From Actinophytocola gossypii (GTDB lineage Bacteria > Actinomycetota > Actinomycetes > Mycobacteriales > Pseudonocardiaceae): a DNA stretch of 64,000 bases. The translations under genes were made by a program, and so were the position numbers. Where the stretch lies: contig NZ_JAFFZE010000023.1 in assembly GCF_025165815.1 (NCBI RefSeq), forward strand, positions 172,191 through 236,190, given 5' to 3'. Below the pieces are notes generated by a model that did not search any database, was not told the origin of the DNA, and saw nothing but the letters and a program-made list of their open reading frames with translations. Every line of letters begins with the position of its first letter. Positions within the stretch are counted from its first letter, which is position 1. Positions 16,705 through 26,856 of the stretch are shown here, piece by piece.

Positions 16705-16738
16705 GGTGGGGCGCGTGGCCTCGACCACGCGCCCCACC
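16705..16738 (-). terminator. 14-bp perfect hairpin after the 16748-18974 operon
   Basis: Two perfectly complementary 14-nt arms (16705-16718 and 16725-16738) enclose a 6-nt loop, 10 nt past the stop codon of the last gene of the upstream minus-strand operon. It separates that operon from blaI. No T-run follows. Confidence 0.65.
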
Positions 16739-16747
16739 GGAGGCCGG

Positions 16748-17296
16748 TCAGCCGATCGCGGCGGGCTCCGCCTGGTACCAGTGGTGCACGTCGGCCACCG
16801 AGCCGATCGGCACGTCGAGCACCTCACCGGGCCGCTCGTCGTCGCCGACCGCGAGCGCGAACCGCGCCGCCGTCGGACCCGACACCGACAGCGTGTAGGT
16901 GCCCTCCTCGGCGGGGAAGCGGCCGGTCAGGTAGCTCAGGTAGGACGTGTCGGTGTAGGGCTCGTCGAAGGTCTCCCGGCGGGAGGCGGTGAGCACCCGC
17001 TCCGCTCCGGACGGCGCGGTGATGGTGAGGAACGGCAGGTCGGACTCGGGCAGATCCTGTTCCGGGGACAGCTTCGGGATCAGCAGCTCGACGAACAGCT
17101 GCTGGTCGGCGCGCAGTTCGGCCCGGACGGTGCGGATCTCCCCCGGCGCGTCGATCGCGCCGTAGAAGGCGAAGGAGATGTTGCCGTCGGGCAGCGTCGG
17201 GGCCTTGCCCCGGCTGGAGTTGGCCCGGGTCAGCACGACCGGGATGTGCAGGAGCAGGCCGGCGGTGAGCATCAGGTTGGCGAGCAGCCGGTTCAT
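16748..17296 (-). CDS. Conserved hypothetical protein with N-terminal membrane anchor
   Basis: This 182-aa protein starts with a hydrophobic helix (about 4-22) that could be a signal peptide or anchor, followed by a soluble beta-rich domain exposed outside (YTLSVSGPTAARFALAVGDDE). No Cys or catalytic motif is seen. Its ATG overlaps the stop of the gene before it (ATGA), with a GGAGAACCG leader. It is the third gene of an operon led by a transposase-like gene. Family not recognised. Confidence 0.7.
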   Translation of the reverse strand: MNRLLANLMLTAGLLLHIPVVLTRANSSRGKAPTLPDGNISFAFYGAIDAPGEIRTVRAELRADQQLFVELLIPKLSPEQDLPESDLPFLTITAPSGAERVLTASRRETFDEPYTDTSYLSYLTGRFPAEEGTYTLSVSGPTAARFALAVGDDERPGEVLDVPIGSVADVHHWYQAEPAAIG

Positions 17297-17763
17297 CGGT
17301 TCTCCATTCGAGGTCGGGCGAAACGGAAGACGCAGACGTTGCGCCGGTCGGTCTGCCGGGCGAGTACCCGTACGTCGAGCTCGGGGAAGGCGCGGTCGGT
17401 GGCGGCGAGGTCCAGGTCGCAGACCACCGGCTCGGCCTCGGTGAGCCCCAGTTCGTCGGCGGCGACCTGGCAGGTGCAGGTCAGCATGATCTCCAGGGCG
17501 GCGTCCTCGGTGTCGGTCGAGACGTCGACGAAATCGGTGGTGATGCCGATCGCGGCGAGTCCGGGCACCGCGGCCGACAACCCGTCGGCGAGTCCCTTCG
17601 ACTCGATCAGCGGGCCCAGCCGCGCGACCTGCCGCTCGGGAAGACCAACCAGGGCGATCTCCCGCGCCTCGCTGGCACCGTGCTTCTCGCGGAGTTCGAG
17701 GTACTGGCGCACCTGGTCGCACATGGCACGCTTCGCGTGCTCGGCCGGACCGGGGTCGGGCAT
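17293..17763 (-). CDS. Cys-rich hypothetical protein, possibly L-2-amino-thiazoline-4-carboxylate hydrolase-like
   Basis: This 156-aa cytoplasmic protein has an N-terminal helical half (1-60). Its C-terminal half has the pattern CTCQVAADELG, VVCDLDLA and NVCVFRF, resembling the cysteine/aspartate core of the ATC hydrolase/4-vinyl-reductase-like families. A strong GAGGAGGAG box precedes the ATG at 17763. That start lies inside the 3' part of the transposase-like gene, whose frame stays open for 157 nt further. The functional assignment is a weak similarity by eye. Confidence 0.6.
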   Translation of the reverse strand: MPDPGPAEHAKRAMCDQVRQYLELREKHGASEAREIALVGLPERQVARLGPLIESKGLADGLSAAVPGLAAIGITTDFVDVSTDTEDAALEIMLTCTCQVAADELGLTEAEPVVCDLDLAATDRAFPELDVRVLARQTDRRNVCVFRFARPRMENR

Positions 17764-18974
17764 GGCTCCTCCTCGGTGTCGGTTCTGGGCTCCGGTCGCG
17801 GAAGTCGTGACCGGGCTTGGGGGTCGCGCGCGGCGGGGATCGACACGGTCTCGGCGGTGTCGTTGCGGCTGCCGGCGAGCGCGAGGCAGTTGTGCGCGGC
17901 GAGCGCGAGGGTGGTGTACCGGTACCAGCCGACCCAGTGCCGCACCTCGTACTCGTCGAGGCCCGCACCCGTGCAGGCGGATGCGAGCACGTAGCGGTTG
18001 CGCTGCAACAGAAGCGCGATCTCGACCAGGTCGGGCAGGGTGGTCGCCGGACCCGCCTGGCACAGGTAGGCGTGCAGGTTCTCGCCCGTGCCGGGGTCAC
18101 GCCGCAGCAGCAGCCAGCGCACCCCGCTCCCCGGACGGGCGACCGGCAACCGGACCCTGGCCCACTCGTGTGCGCTCCACTGCCGCACCTGCGATGCGCC
18201 CCGGGTCGCCCAGGCGTCGCCGTCGAGCAGCGCGGCCACGGTCTCGGCCGAGTGCCGGCCACGGTGGTCGCCGACGACCATCGGCAGGCGTTCGTCGGTG
18301 CGCACGCCGATGAGGAACCACATGGGGTTCCGCTCGAGGAACCGGCGCAGCGGGAGGTCGATCACCGACACGTCGGCGGCGACCCACCTGGCCGGCACCT
18401 GGGCGGCGATCGCCCTGGTGACCATCCCGCCGGCCAACTCGGCGACCGTACGGTAGGGCAGCCCGTCCGGAATTCGCGCCGACCGCCGCAGACCGGTGTC
18501 GCCGATCCAGGTGGCCGGGAGAAACAACTCCCGGTCTATCAGATAACTTCCCCGCTGCGCGACATATGTGCAGAACAGGCCGGTCTGCACGTTTTCCGTT
18601 CGTCGGCTGCCACTCGACCGAGCGAGGTGCACGCCCACCGAGCGCCGGCCCTTCTTGGCGAACCGCCACTCGTCGACGACGAGTACCGCGTTCCGGTCGC
18701 CGGCATAGCCGAGCACGAAGTCCCGGACGTCGTCCCGCACCCGGTCGGCGTTCCAGCGAGCCGTACTCAGCAGGCGCTGCATGCCATCGGGGTGCTCCTC
18801 GCCCACTCGCGCGGCGAGCTGCCAGCCGTTGCGGCGTCCGACCGGATCCAGAATGCCGCGGAGGTAGGTGCGTGCGCGTTCTCGCGGCTCGGCTCGAACG
18901 AAGCGGTGACTTATGTGTCCATGCAATTCCTCCGCGTAATCCATTGGGCTCGGTGATTCCGCCGCCAAGGACAT
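17607..18974 (-). CDS. IS701-type transposase homologue, probably domesticated
   Basis: This 455-aa protein matches the IS701/DDE_5 plan: an N-terminal helical region (HRFVRAEPRERARTYLRGIL), the first catalytic Asp in AVLVVDEWRFAKKGRRSVGV, the conserved RTENVQTG and DRELFLP blocks, and a second Asp in WVAADVSVIDLPLRRFL. The usual Asp-Glu context around the second Asp is altered, and the last roughly 75 residues are Ser/Arg/Pro-rich and read out of frame across the next gene. Two downstream genes are coupled to it and no terminal inverted repeats are evident, so it looks like a resident gene rather than a mobile element. Confidence 0.7.
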   Translation of the reverse strand: MSLAAESPSPMDYAEELHGHISHRFVRAEPRERARTYLRGILDPVGRRNGWQLAARVGEEHPDGMQRLLSTARWNADRVRDDVRDFVLGYAGDRNAVLVVDEWRFAKKGRRSVGVHLARSSGSRRTENVQTGLFCTYVAQRGSYLIDRELFLPATWIGDTGLRRSARIPDGLPYRTVAELAGGMVTRAIAAQVPARWVAADVSVIDLPLRRFLERNPMWFLIGVRTDERLPMVVGDHRGRHSAETVAALLDGDAWATRGASQVRQWSAHEWARVRLPVARPGSGVRWLLLRRDPGTGENLHAYLCQAGPATTLPDLVEIALLLQRNRYVLASACTGAGLDEYEVRHWVGWYRYTTLALAAHNCLALAGSRNDTAETVSIPAARDPQARSRLPRPEPRTDTEEEPCPTPVRPSTRSVPCATRCASTSNSARSTVPARRGRSPWLVFPSGRSRGWAR

Positions 18975-19041
18975 CGAAAGATTCCCCCACGTTTATGAAT
19001 CCGACTCATCAGTCCATCGTCCATTGACGAACCTAGCCCGA

Positions 19042-19067
19042 CACTTATGTCGATGTGGCCATAAGTG
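19042..19067. promoter_or_regulatory. Inverted repeat CACTTATG-N10-CATAAGTG
   Basis: These are perfect 8-bp arms in an AT-richer island about 68 bp upstream of the transposase-like gene and 28 bp past the metal-permease stop. The symmetry and spacing fit a repressor operator better than a terminator. No other copy of the full repeat was found nearby. Confidence 0.45.
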
Positions 19068-19094
19068 CGGTTTCCCCTCAACGCAGCACATTGG

Positions 19095-19925
19095 CTATTG
19101 CCACCTTTTTGCACCAGTGGTGGCCGCGTACACCACCGCGAACACCGCCGCCCCGACGAGAACGATCGTCGTCCCACTCGGCACGTCGACGTGGTAGCTG
19201 AGGTTCATGCCGACGAACCCGGTGCCCGCGCCGACCAGTGCGGCCACGACGAGCAGGAAGGCGAACGTGCGCGCCACCATGCGCGCGATGACCGCCGGGA
19301 CGACGAGTGCCGCGGCCACCAGCGTGACCCCGATGACGGTGAGGGTCGCCAGGACGGCGAGCGACAACACGCACATCAGCAGGACGTCGACGCGCCCCAC
19401 GGCGACCCCCGAGGCCCGCGCGACCTCCGGGTCGAAGGTGGTGAACAGCAACGCCCGGTACCTGGCGCAGACCACCACGAGCGTGCACCCGAGCACGGCC
19501 GCCACGATCACGACGTCGACGGGTCGCACGCCCACGATCGACCCGAAGAGTGCCGCGTCGAAGGACGGCCCTCGGCTGCCGAACAGCGTCAGGAGCGCGA
19601 CGCCGAGCGCGAACGACGCCGTGGTGACGACGCCGATGGCCGCGTCCGAACCGATCCCGCGTGACCGGGCGACCCGGTTGATCATCAGTGCGCTCGCCAC
19701 TCCCCACAGGCCGGCGCCGAGGTAGTAGTCGACCCCGATCAACGACGCCGCGGCGAACCCGCCGAACACCGAGTGGGACAGGCCGTGGCCCAGGTACGAC
19801 ATCCCCCGCAGGGTGATGTACACGCCGGTGAGTCCGCACAGGGCACCGGCGAAGGTGGCCACGAGCAGCCCGTTGACGAAGAACCCGAACCGGAACGGGT
19901 CCCACAGGGCCGACCACCAGCTCAC
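19095..19925 (-). CDS. Metal ABC transporter permease (ZnuB/AztB type)
   Basis: This membrane permease (276 aa) of the zinc/manganese importer family has about eight spans. The family patterns GVYITLRGMSYLGHGLSHSVFGG and GVTLVAAALVVPAVIARM include intramembrane histidines. The GTG at 19925 forms a GTGA overlap with the ATPase stop. It is the last gene of the hemA-to-transporter operon and works with the ATPase and the HHHD-type binding protein just before it. Confidence 0.92.
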   Translation of the reverse strand: MSWWSALWDPFRFGFFVNGLLVATFAGALCGLTGVYITLRGMSYLGHGLSHSVFGGFAAASLIGVDYYLGAGLWGVASALMINRVARSRGIGSDAAIGVVTTASFALGVALLTLFGSRGPSFDAALFGSIVGVRPVDVVIVAAVLGCTLVVVCARYRALLFTTFDPEVARASGVAVGRVDVLLMCVLSLAVLATLTVIGVTLVAAALVVPAVIARMVARTFAFLLVVAALVGAGTGFVGMNLSYHVDVPSGTTIVLVGAAVFAVVYAATTGAKRWQ

Positions 19926-20695
19926 CCGGCCACCTCCAGCCCGGCGCCCCGGTCGACCACCACGCGGAGGCCGTAGTGCTCCAGGACGTCCAGGCGCGCG
20001 CCGAAGGTCCGCTCCAGCACGTCCGGCCGGATCACGACCTCCGGCGCGCCCTCGGCGACCACCCGCTGCCGCAGGCACACGATGTGCGGGAGGTGCGTGG
20101 CGATCCCGTTGAGGTCGTGCGTGGTCAGCACGATCGACACGCCCTGGCGGTTCAGTTCGCCCAGCATGTGCAGGATCTCGTGCCTGGTGGCCAGGTCCAG
20201 CCCACTGGTCGGTTCGTCCAGCAGGAGCAGGGACGGCCGGCGCAGCAGCGCCCTGGCCAGGAACATCCGCTGCTGCTGGCCGCCGGACAGGTCCCGGATC
20301 CGCCGGTCGGCGACCGCGCCGATCCCGAGGCGCTCCAGGACCTCGCCGACCTCGGTCCGTTCCGCGCGGGTCGGCCAGGGGCGCAGGCGGGTCTGCCGCC
20401 GGGCGACCAGGACGCACTCCCGCACGGTGACCGGGAAGTCCCAGTTGATCGTCTCCAGCTGGGGCACGTAGCCGACGGTCAGGCCGGCCGCGCGGTGGAC
20501 GATGCCCCTGGTCGGGCGGAGGGTGCCGAGAAGGAGCCGCAACAGGGTGGTCTTGCCCGACCCGGACGGGCCGACCACGCCGGCGAACGTGTCGCCGGTG
20601 ACGGTGAGGTCGACCGAACGGACCGCCGGCACGCCTCCGTAGTCCAGGTCCACACCGGACAGCCGGAGCAGCGGTCTACTGGGGGTAGTCGGCAT
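19922..20695 (-). CDS. Metal ABC transporter ATP-binding protein (ZnuC/AztA type)
   Basis: This 257-aa ATPase has Walker A GPSGSGKTT, the family Q-loop motif YVPQLETINWDFPVTV, signature LSGGQQQR, Walker B LLLLDEPTSGLD and the H-loop LTTHDLN. The start overlaps the binding-protein gene by 20 nt. The PQ-WDFP motif is characteristic of zinc/manganese/iron importers rather than exporters. Confidence 0.93.
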   Translation of the reverse strand: MPTTPSRPLLRLSGVDLDYGGVPAVRSVDLTVTGDTFAGVVGPSGSGKTTLLRLLLGTLRPTRGIVHRAAGLTVGYVPQLETINWDFPVTVRECVLVARRQTRLRPWPTRAERTEVGEVLERLGIGAVADRRIRDLSGGQQQRMFLARALLRRPSLLLLDEPTSGLDLATRHEILHMLGELNRQGVSIVLTTHDLNGIATHLPHIVCLRQRVVAEGAPEVVIRPDVLERTFGARLDVLEHYGLRVVVDRGAGLEVAG

Positions 20696-21653
20696 CGACC
20701 GAACCCCCGGTGTCCAGTGCGCGCAGCCGGGGTGCCTCGCCGCCCAGCGCCTCGATCATGGTCACGTAGTCGAACCGCATCAGCCCCAGCCACGAGTGTT
20801 CCGGATCTCCCGGCCCGCCGGGAAGGTCGTCGTCCCGGAGGACGTCGACGTAGCGCACTCCGGTGGCGTCGCCGATCTGCTCCAGCACCTTCGACGGGAA
20901 CACCTCCGAGCCGAACACGGCCTTGACGTTCTCCCGCCGGACCTGGTCGATGAGCGCGGCGACCTCTCGCGGTGTCGGTTCGGCGAAGTCCTTCGGCTGG
21001 ATGGCGCCGATCACCGTCCAGCCGAACGTGCGGGCGAAGTAGGCGTACGCGTCGTGGTAGGTCAGCAGCTCGCGCTGGTCGCGCGGCAACGACTCCTGGT
21101 CGGCGCGCAGCGCGTCGGCCAGGCTGTCGGCCTTCCTGGTGAAGGCCTCGGTGTTGGCGCGGTACGTGTCGGCACCGTCCGGATCCAGGTCGCTCAGCGT
21201 GTCGCGCGTCTTCTCCGCGTACTTCACCGCGAACGTCGGGTCGGTCCACAGGTGCGGGTTCGGCTTGCCCTCCTCCCGGGGGAAGGAGAAGTCGTAGAGG
21301 TAGTCCGACTCCGGCAGCACCGAGCCGAGCTCGACGACCTCGGTGTCGGGTCGTCTGGTCCGCTCGGCGAGTTCCTTGGTCGGTTCCTCCAGCTTGAGCC
21401 CGTTGACGAAGATGACGTCCGCCTCGGCCAGGGCCTCGCCCGCGCTGGGTGGCGGGTCGAAGGTGTGGCTGTTGGTGCCCTCGGGCACCAGGCCGGTCAC
21501 CCGGCCACGGTCGCCGACGACGTCGGCGATGATGCTGGTGAGCGGGGCGACCGTGGTGACCACCCGCAGCTGGCCGTCGTCGTCGGCCGCGCCCTGGGTG
21601 GTGCAGCCGGCCAGCGCGGCGACCGCGAGCACGGCGAGTGCCGAGCGCTTCAT
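20676..21653 (-). CDS. Zinc-type metal ABC transporter substrate-binding lipoprotein
   Basis: This is a cluster A-I binding protein (325 aa) with lipobox LAGC (Cys17). Likely metal ligands are His63 (NSHTF), His134 (PHLW), His200 (YHDAY) and an Asp near 275 (LRDDDL). Manganese binders of this family usually have Glu in the third position and zinc binders His, so zinc is favoured. There is no His-rich loop. The ATG follows a GGAGGAC box and overlaps the hemL stop (ATGA). It is the first transporter gene and directly continues the heme operon. Confidence 0.9.
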   Translation of the reverse strand: MKRSALAVLAVAALAGCTTQGAADDDGQLRVVTTVAPLTSIIADVVGDRGRVTGLVPEGTNSHTFDPPPSAGEALAEADVIFVNGLKLEEPTKELAERTRRPDTEVVELGSVLPESDYLYDFSFPREEGKPNPHLWTDPTFAVKYAEKTRDTLSDLDPDGADTYRANTEAFTRKADSLADALRADQESLPRDQRELLTYHDAYAYFARTFGWTVIGAIQPKDFAEPTPREVAALIDQVRRENVKAVFGSEVFPSKVLEQIGDATGVRYVDVLRDDDLPGGPGDPEHSWLGLMRFDYVTMIEALGGEAPRLRALDTGGSVDADYPQ

Positions 21654-22972
21654 TGCTGTCCTCCTCGGTGGTGGGTGCTGACGGCGGCCGCGGCGGCGGG
21701 CAGTGCCTCGCGGACCCGCGCCAGGGCTTCGGCGTCGAGCGCGCCGGAGACGAACCACGCCTCGAACGCCGACGGCGGCAGGTAGACGCCGCGGGCCAAC
21801 ATGGCGTGGAAGAACACCGCGTAGGCGTCGGTGTCCTGGGCGGTGGCCGCCGCGTGGTCGGGAACGTCGGCGTCGGTGAAGAACACCGAGAACAGGTTGC
21901 CGGCGCGCCGCACCCGGTGCGGGACTCCGGCGGCGGTCAGCGCGGCGTCCGCCGCGTCGGCCACCTCCGCGGCGACGCGGTCCAACCGCGCGTAGAAGTC
22001 CGCGTCGGCCAGCCGCAGCGCCGCGAGGCCCGCGGCCGTGGCCAGCGGGTTCCCGGACAGGGTGCCCGCCTGGTACACCGGGCCGTCCGGTGCGAGCCGG
22101 TCCATCAGCTCCGCGCGGCCGCCGAACGCAGCGGCGGGCAGCCCACCGCCCATGGCCTTGCCGAAGGTCAGCAGGTCGGGCGAGACGTCCTCGAGCTCGC
22201 ACCAGCCGCCCGGCCCGCTGCGGAACCCGGTGATCACCTCGTCGACCACGAACAGGGCACCGTGCTCGCGGCACAGCGCGGCCAGGTCCGCGTTGAACCC
22301 GGGGCGGGGCGGCACCACGCCCATGTTGGCCGGCACGGCCTCGGTGATCAGGCAGGCGATCCGGTCGCCGTGGCGCTCGAACGTGCTCCGAACGGCGTCG
22401 AGATCGTTGTACGGCAGGACGATCGTGTCCTCGGTCGCCTGCTCGGGCAGCCCCAGGGTCAGCGCGCCGGAGCCGGCCGACGCCAGCAGCGCGTCGACGT
22501 GCCCGTGGTAGCAGCCGGCGAACTTGACCACGACCGGCCGGCCGGTGGCGCCGCGGGCGAGCCGGATCGCGGACATGGTGGCCTCGGTGCCCGAACCGAC
22601 CAGCCGCACCCGTTCCACGGCGGGCACCCGGCCGGTGATCGCCTCGGCCAGGCGGAGCTCGCCCGTCGTCGGCGCGCCGAACGTCGTGCCCCGCGAGGCG
22701 GCCTCCCGGACCGCGGCCACGACGGTCGGTTCGGCGTGGCCGTGCAGCAGGGCACCCCAGGAGTTGACGAGGTCGACGTACTCGCGGCCGTCCGCGTCGG
22801 TGACCAGCGGGCCGGCGCCGCGGGTGAGGAACCTCGGCGTGCCGCCCACCGCCCGGAAGGCGCGCACCGGCGAGTTGACGCCTCCGGGGGTCACCGCCCG
22901 CGCACGATCGAACAACGCCGCCGATCTCGGCGCCTCGCGAGGAAAGACGGTCGCGGTCGGGGTGCTGGTCAC
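21650..22972 (-). CDS. hemL: Glutamate-1-semialdehyde 2,1-aminomutase
   Basis: This PLP enzyme (440 aa) makes 5-aminolevulinate from glutamate-1-semialdehyde, the step after HemA in the C5 pathway. Visible are the N-terminal [10 protein letters not shown], the substrate region [16 protein letters not shown], the cofactor aspartate in [10 protein letters not shown] and the PLP lysine in [12 protein letters not shown]. The GTG at 22972 forms a GTGA overlap with the hemF stop. Length and motifs are typical. Confidence 0.96.
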   Translation of the reverse strand: MTSTPTATVFPREAPRSAALFDRARAVTPGGVNSPVRAFRAVGGTPRFLTRGAGPLVTDADGREYVDLVNSWGALLHGHAEPTVVAAVREAASRGTTFGAPTTGELRLAEAITGRVPAVERVRLVGSGTEATMSAIRLARGATGRPVVVKFAGCYHGHVDALLASAGSGALTLGLPEQATEDTIVLPYNDLDAVRSTFERHGDRIACLITEAVPANMGVVPPRPGFNADLAALCREHGALFVVDEVITGFRSGPGGWCELEDVSPDLLTFGKAMGGGLPAAAFGGRAELMDRLAPDGPVYQAGTLSGNPLATAAGLAALRLADADFYARLDRVAAEVADAADAALTAAGVPHRVRRAGNLFSVFFTDADVPDHAAATAQDTDAYAVFFHAMLARGVYLPPSAFEAWFVSGALDAEALARVREALPAAAAAVSTHHRGGQQ

Positions 22973-23871
22973 ACGACCACCTCGCTGCCGGCCCAGTCCC
23001 GCGGCCGCAGGAACCGCGCCACGTCGGCCTCGGGTGACCCGGCCTCCGGTCGCACGTCGTAGCCCCAGCCGGCGACCGGTGGCATGGAGATCAGGATCGC
23101 CTCGATGTTCCCGCCGGTCTGCAGGCCGAACAGCGTCCCTCGGTCGTGGACGAGGTTGAACTCGACGTACCGGCCGCGCCGCACCCGCTGCCACCGGCGT
23201 TCCCGCTCGCCGTAGGCCATCTCCCGGCGCCGGTCGACGATCGGCAGGTACGCCGGCAGGATCGTGGCGAGGCCGTCGACCACGAACGCCCGGTAGCGCT
23301 CGAACTCGCCGCCGGTGAGGTTGTCGAAGAACACCCCGCCGACGCCGCGCATCTCACCCCGGTGCGGGATGGTGAAGTAGTCGTCGCAGGCGGCCTTCCA
23401 CGCCGCGTGGTCGGTCCAGTCGTGCCGGTCGCACCAGTCGCGCAGCACCCGGTGGAAGTGCGTGGCGTCCTCGTCGAAGCCGTACATCGGGGTGAGGTCC
23501 ATGCCGCCGCCGAACCACCACCGCTCCCCCGCTTCGAAGTACCGCAGGTTCGCGTGGAACGACGGCGCGTACGGGTTGAGCGGGTGCAGCACCATCGAGA
23601 TGCCCGTGGCCCGGTACGGCCTGCCGGCCAGGTCCGGCATCGTGCCGGCGATCGACGGCGGCACCTCGGCCCCGCCGATGGACGACACGTTCACCCCGGC
23701 GCGTTCGAAGACCCGTCCGCCTTCGAGGACGCAGACCCGTCCTCGGCCGAACCCGTCTCGTTGCCAGGGGTCCCGGCGAAACGTGGCCCCGCCGTCGTGG
23801 TCCTCGAACGCGGCCACGAGGCGGGCCTGCTCGCCGAACAACAGCTCGGCGATGGCGTCGGTGAAGGTCAC
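22969..23871 (-). CDS. hemF: Oxygen-dependent coproporphyrinogen-III oxidase
   Basis: This enzyme decarboxylates coproporphyrinogen III to protoporphyrinogen IX with O2 (300 aa). Family blocks are clear: [30 protein letters not shown] and [20 protein letters not shown]. The GTG at 23871 overlaps the hemE stop (GTGA). HemF belongs to the protoporphyrin branch common in Gram-negatives, whereas most actinobacteria use the coproporphyrin branch (CgoX, CpfC, ChdC). Its presence inside this operon is therefore unusual. Confidence 0.94.
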   Translation of the reverse strand: MTFTDAIAELLFGEQARLVAAFEDHDGGATFRRDPWQRDGFGRGRVCVLEGGRVFERAGVNVSSIGGAEVPPSIAGTMPDLAGRPYRATGISMVLHPLNPYAPSFHANLRYFEAGERWWFGGGMDLTPMYGFDEDATHFHRVLRDWCDRHDWTDHAAWKAACDDYFTIPHRGEMRGVGGVFFDNLTGGEFERYRAFVVDGLATILPAYLPIVDRRREMAYGERERRWQRVRRGRYVEFNLVHDRGTLFGLQTGGNIEAILISMPPVAGWGYDVRPEAGSPEADVARFLRPRDWAGSEVVV

Positions 23872-24899
23872 GGCTGCTGGTCTCCTTCCGTGCGGGGGAA
23901 CTCGTGCACCGCGTCGACCAGCCGGGCGACCGTGTCCGGGTCGGTCCCCGGCAGCACGCCGTGGCCCAGGTTGAAGATGTGCGCCCCGCCGAGGCCAGCG
24001 CGCAGCACCTCGTGCGCGCCGGCGACCGCGAGTTCCGGCGTGGTCAGCAGCAGGCCGGGGTCGAGGTTTCCCTGCAGGGCCAGCCCGGGCAGTTCCGCGC
24101 GGCAGTCGCGCAGGGGGCGGCGCCAGTCCACGCTGACGACCTCGGCCGGCAACGTCGCGATCCGCCCGTACAGGTGCGAGGAGCCGACCGCGAGGTAGAT
24201 CCGCGGCACGGTGCCGGCCAGGGCGTCGAGCACGCGGTGGGCGTAGGGCAGGCCGAACCGGGCGTAGCCGGCCACGTCGTGCACGCCAGCCCAGCTGTCG
24301 AACAGCTGCACGGCCTGCGCGCCGGCCTCGACCTGCGTGCGCAGGTACCGGATGGTGACCTCGGTCAGCTTGTCCAGCAGCGCGTGCGCGGTCTCCGGCT
24401 CGCGGGCGAGCCACGCCCGCAGGTCGGCGTGCTCCGTCGTCCCGGTGCCCTGTACGAGGTAGGTCGCGAGGGTGAGCGGCGCACCGGCGAACCCGATCAG
24501 CGGGACCGGGGACTCGGATCGCAGCAGGCGCACGGCGTCCGCGACGAACGGCGCCAGTTCGCCCGCGTCCGGCACCCGCAGCCGATCGACGTCCGACCGC
24601 GTACGCACCGGCTCGGCGAGCACCGGGCCGGGCGCGAAGTCGATGTCGACGCCCATCGGGGGCAGCGGGGTCATGATGTCGCTGAACAGGATCGCGGCGT
24701 CCAGCGGGAACCGGCGGATCGGTTGGAGGGTCACCTCGACGGCGAGCTCCGGAGTGCGGACCATCCGCCAGAACCCGTGCCGCTCCTTGAGCTCGCGGTA
24801 CTCGGGGAGGTAACGACCGGCCTGGCGCATCAGCCAGACGGGCGCGTGCGGGGTGGACTTGCCCCACGCGGCGTCCAGGAAGCTCGCGGGCTCGCTCAC
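23868..24899 (-). CDS. hemE: Uroporphyrinogen decarboxylase
   Basis: This enzyme converts uroporphyrinogen III to coproporphyrinogen III (343 aa). It has the N-terminal signature [13 protein letters not shown], the active-site Asp in [12 protein letters not shown], and [15 protein letters not shown]. The GTG at 24899 overlaps the hemB stop (GTGA). It sits in pathway order between hemB and hemF. Confidence 0.96.
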   Translation of the reverse strand: MSEPASFLDAAWGKSTPHAPVWLMRQAGRYLPEYRELKERHGFWRMVRTPELAVEVTLQPIRRFPLDAAILFSDIMTPLPPMGVDIDFAPGPVLAEPVRTRSDVDRLRVPDAGELAPFVADAVRLLRSESPVPLIGFAGAPLTLATYLVQGTGTTEHADLRAWLAREPETAHALLDKLTEVTIRYLRTQVEAGAQAVQLFDSWAGVHDVAGYARFGLPYAHRVLDALAGTVPRIYLAVGSSHLYGRIATLPAEVVSVDWRRPLRDCRAELPGLALQGNLDPGLLLTTPELAVAGAHEVLRAGLGGAHIFNLGHGVLPGTDPDTVARLVDAVHEFPRTEGDQQP

Positions 24900-25879
24900 A
24901 GCAGACGCTCCGCGGCCTCGGTCGCCCAGTAGGTCAGGACGAGCGACGCCCCGGCCCGCCGGATCGAGGTGAGTGACTCGACGACCACCCGGTCGCGGTC
25001 GAGCCAGCCACGCGCCGCGGCCGCCTCGACCATCGCGTACTCGCCGGAGACCTGGTAGGCCGCGACCGGCACGGTCGCCTGCTCGGCGGCCCGGCGGACG
25101 ATGTCCAGGTAGGACATCGCGGGCTTGACCAGCACGATGTCCGCGCCCTCGGTGAGGTCGAGCGCGAGCTCGCGGACCGCCTCGACGGCGTTGGCCGGGT
25201 CCATCTGGTAGGTCTTGCGGTCACCGGTCAGCTGGGAGTCGACGGCGTCGCGGAACGGCCCGTAGAAGCCGGAGGCGTACTTGGCGGCGTAGGCCAGCAC
25301 GGCGACGTTCGGGTGGCCGGCGCGGTCGAGGGCGGCGCGGACGACCGCCACCTGCCCGTCCATCATCCCGCTGGGGCCGACCACCTGGCAGCCCGCGTCG
25401 GCGAGCGCGACCGCCATGTCGGCGTACCGGGCGAGGGTGGCGTCGTTGTCGACGTCGCCGTCCGGCGTGAGCACACCGCAGTGGCCGTGGTCGGTGAACT
25501 CGTCGAGGCACAGGTCGGCCATCACCACGCTGTCGTTCCCGACCTCGGCGGTGACGTCGTCGACGGCCTGGTTGAGGATGCCGTCCGGATCGGTGGCGGC
25601 CGAGCCGACGGCGTCCCGGGTGGCGGGAACGGCGAAGAGCATGAGCCCGCCGACCCCGGCGGCGACCGCGTCGTGCGCGGCCTTGCGGAGCGAGTCACGG
25701 GTGTGCTGGACGACACCGGGAAGCGACGGCACGGGCGCCGGCTCGGCGAGGCCCTCCTTGACGAACAGGGGAAGGACCAGGTGCCGCGGCCGCACGTCGG
25801 TCTCGGCGACCAGTCGGCGCAGGGCGGCGTTGCGGCGGAGCCGGCGTGGCCGCACGGTGGGCGGCGATGTGATGGTCAT
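24896..25879 (-). CDS. hemB: Delta-aminolevulinic acid dehydratase (porphobilinogen synthase)
   Basis: This enzyme condenses two 5-aminolevulinates to porphobilinogen (327 aa). The Schiff-base lysines lie in [14 protein letters not shown] and [11 protein letters not shown]. The metal loop reads [14 protein letters not shown], with two Cys, which suggests a zinc requirement; that fits a zinc importer at the end of the same operon. The ATG at 25879 is 26 nt past the hemC stop, the largest gap in the operon. A separate hemD gene, often found next to hemB in actinobacteria, is absent. Confidence 0.95.
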   Translation of the reverse strand: MTITSPPTVRPRRLRRNAALRRLVAETDVRPRHLVLPLFVKEGLAEPAPVPSLPGVVQHTRDSLRKAAHDAVAAGVGGLMLFAVPATRDAVGSAATDPDGILNQAVDDVTAEVGNDSVVMADLCLDEFTDHGHCGVLTPDGDVDNDATLARYADMAVALADAGCQVVGPSGMMDGQVAVVRAALDRAGHPNVAVLAYAAKYASGFYGPFRDAVDSQLTGDRKTYQMDPANAVEAVRELALDLTEGADIVLVKPAMSYLDIVRRAAEQATVPVAAYQVSGEYAMVEAAAARGWLDRDRVVVESLTSIRRAGASLVLTYWATEAAERLL

Positions 25880-25905
25880 GGTCTGCCTTTCCGGAGAGGT
25901 CGGGA

Positions 25906-26856
25906 TCACGCGGAGCCGCCGGTCACCGGGACACCGCGTGGATCGGCGATGTCGGCGACCGCCGCGGCGGCCAGCAGGTCCGCGGCGCCGTCGGCACGCA
26001 GTCGGGTCGCCACCGCGCGGCCGAGCGCGGCCGCGCTGTCGGGCGGACCGCACTCGGTGGCGCGCAGCACCGCGCTCCCGTCCTCGGCGGCGGCCAGACC
26101 GGTCACCCGCAGTTCGCCGGCGACGAGCGCCGCGTGCGCGCCGACCGGGGCCGTGCAGCCGGCGTTCAGCTCGGCCAGGACAGCTCGTTCCGCCGTGACC
26201 GCCCGCCTGCTCGGCTCGTGCTCCACCGCAGCCAGGACGGTGTGGGTCGGCGCGTCGTCCACCCGGCACTCGACGGCCAGCGCGCCCTGCGCCGGGGCGG
26301 GCACCAGCTCGTCGACCGGCAGCGGGGTGACCCGGTGGTCCACCAGGCCCATGCGGGTCAGCCCGGCCATCGCCAGCACCACGGCGTCCAGCTCGCCCAC
26401 CCGCCCGAGGCGGCTGTCCACGTTGCCGCGCAACGGCACCACCTCGATCCCGGGACGCGCGGCGAGCAGCTGTGCCGCCCGCCGTGGCGACCCGGTGCCC
26501 ACCCGGGCACCCTCGGGGAGGCTCGCGCCGTCGCGGGTGACCAGCGCGTCGCGCTCGTCGGCGCGGATCGGCACGGCGGCGACGCGCAACCGAGGATCCG
26601 GCTCGGTCGGCAGATCCTTGTAGGAGTGCACGACGAGGTCCACGTCGCCGCGGGCCAGCGCTTCCCGCAGCGCGGCGACGAACACCCCGACGCTGCCGAA
26701 ACTGGCGATCGGCGCCGCGCTCTCGTCGCCTGCGGAGGACATGGGCACGAGCTCGACCGCGCGGCCGGACGCACGGGTGACCGCGTCGGCCACCAGGCGC
26801 GCCTGGATCACGGCCAGCGTGCTGCGCCTGGTGCCGAGTCGGAGCGGTTCGGTCAT
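25906..26856 (-). CDS. hemC: Hydroxymethylbilane synthase (porphobilinogen deaminase)
   Basis: This enzyme polymerises four porphobilinogens into hydroxymethylbilane (316 aa). Visible are the N-terminal [11 protein letters not shown], the catalytic Asp region [18 protein letters not shown] with GNVDSRL, and the dipyrromethane-cofactor cysteine in [13 protein letters not shown]. The ATG at 26856 overlaps the hemA stop (ATGA). The protein has no HemD-like fusion. Confidence 0.96.
   Translation of the reverse strand: MTEPLRLGTRRSTLAVIQARLVADAVTRASGRAVELVPMSSAGDESAAPIASFGSVGVFVAALREALARGDVDLVVHSYKDLPTEPDPRLRVAAVPIRADERDALVTRDGASLPEGARVGTGSPRRAAQLLAARPGIEVVPLRGNVDSRLGRVGELDAVVLAMAGLTRMGLVDHRVTPLPVDELVPAPAQGALAVECRVDDAPTHTVLAAVEHEPSRRAVTAERAVLAELNAGCTAPVGAHAALVAGELRVTGLAAAEDGSAVLRATECGPPDSAAALGRAVATRLRADGAADLLAAAAVADIADPRGVPVTGGSA

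Noticed and set aside
17600..19080. A complete mobile IS701 element
   Set aside because: No flanking terminal inverted repeats or target duplication are evident, and the transposase gene is coupled to non-transposase genes.
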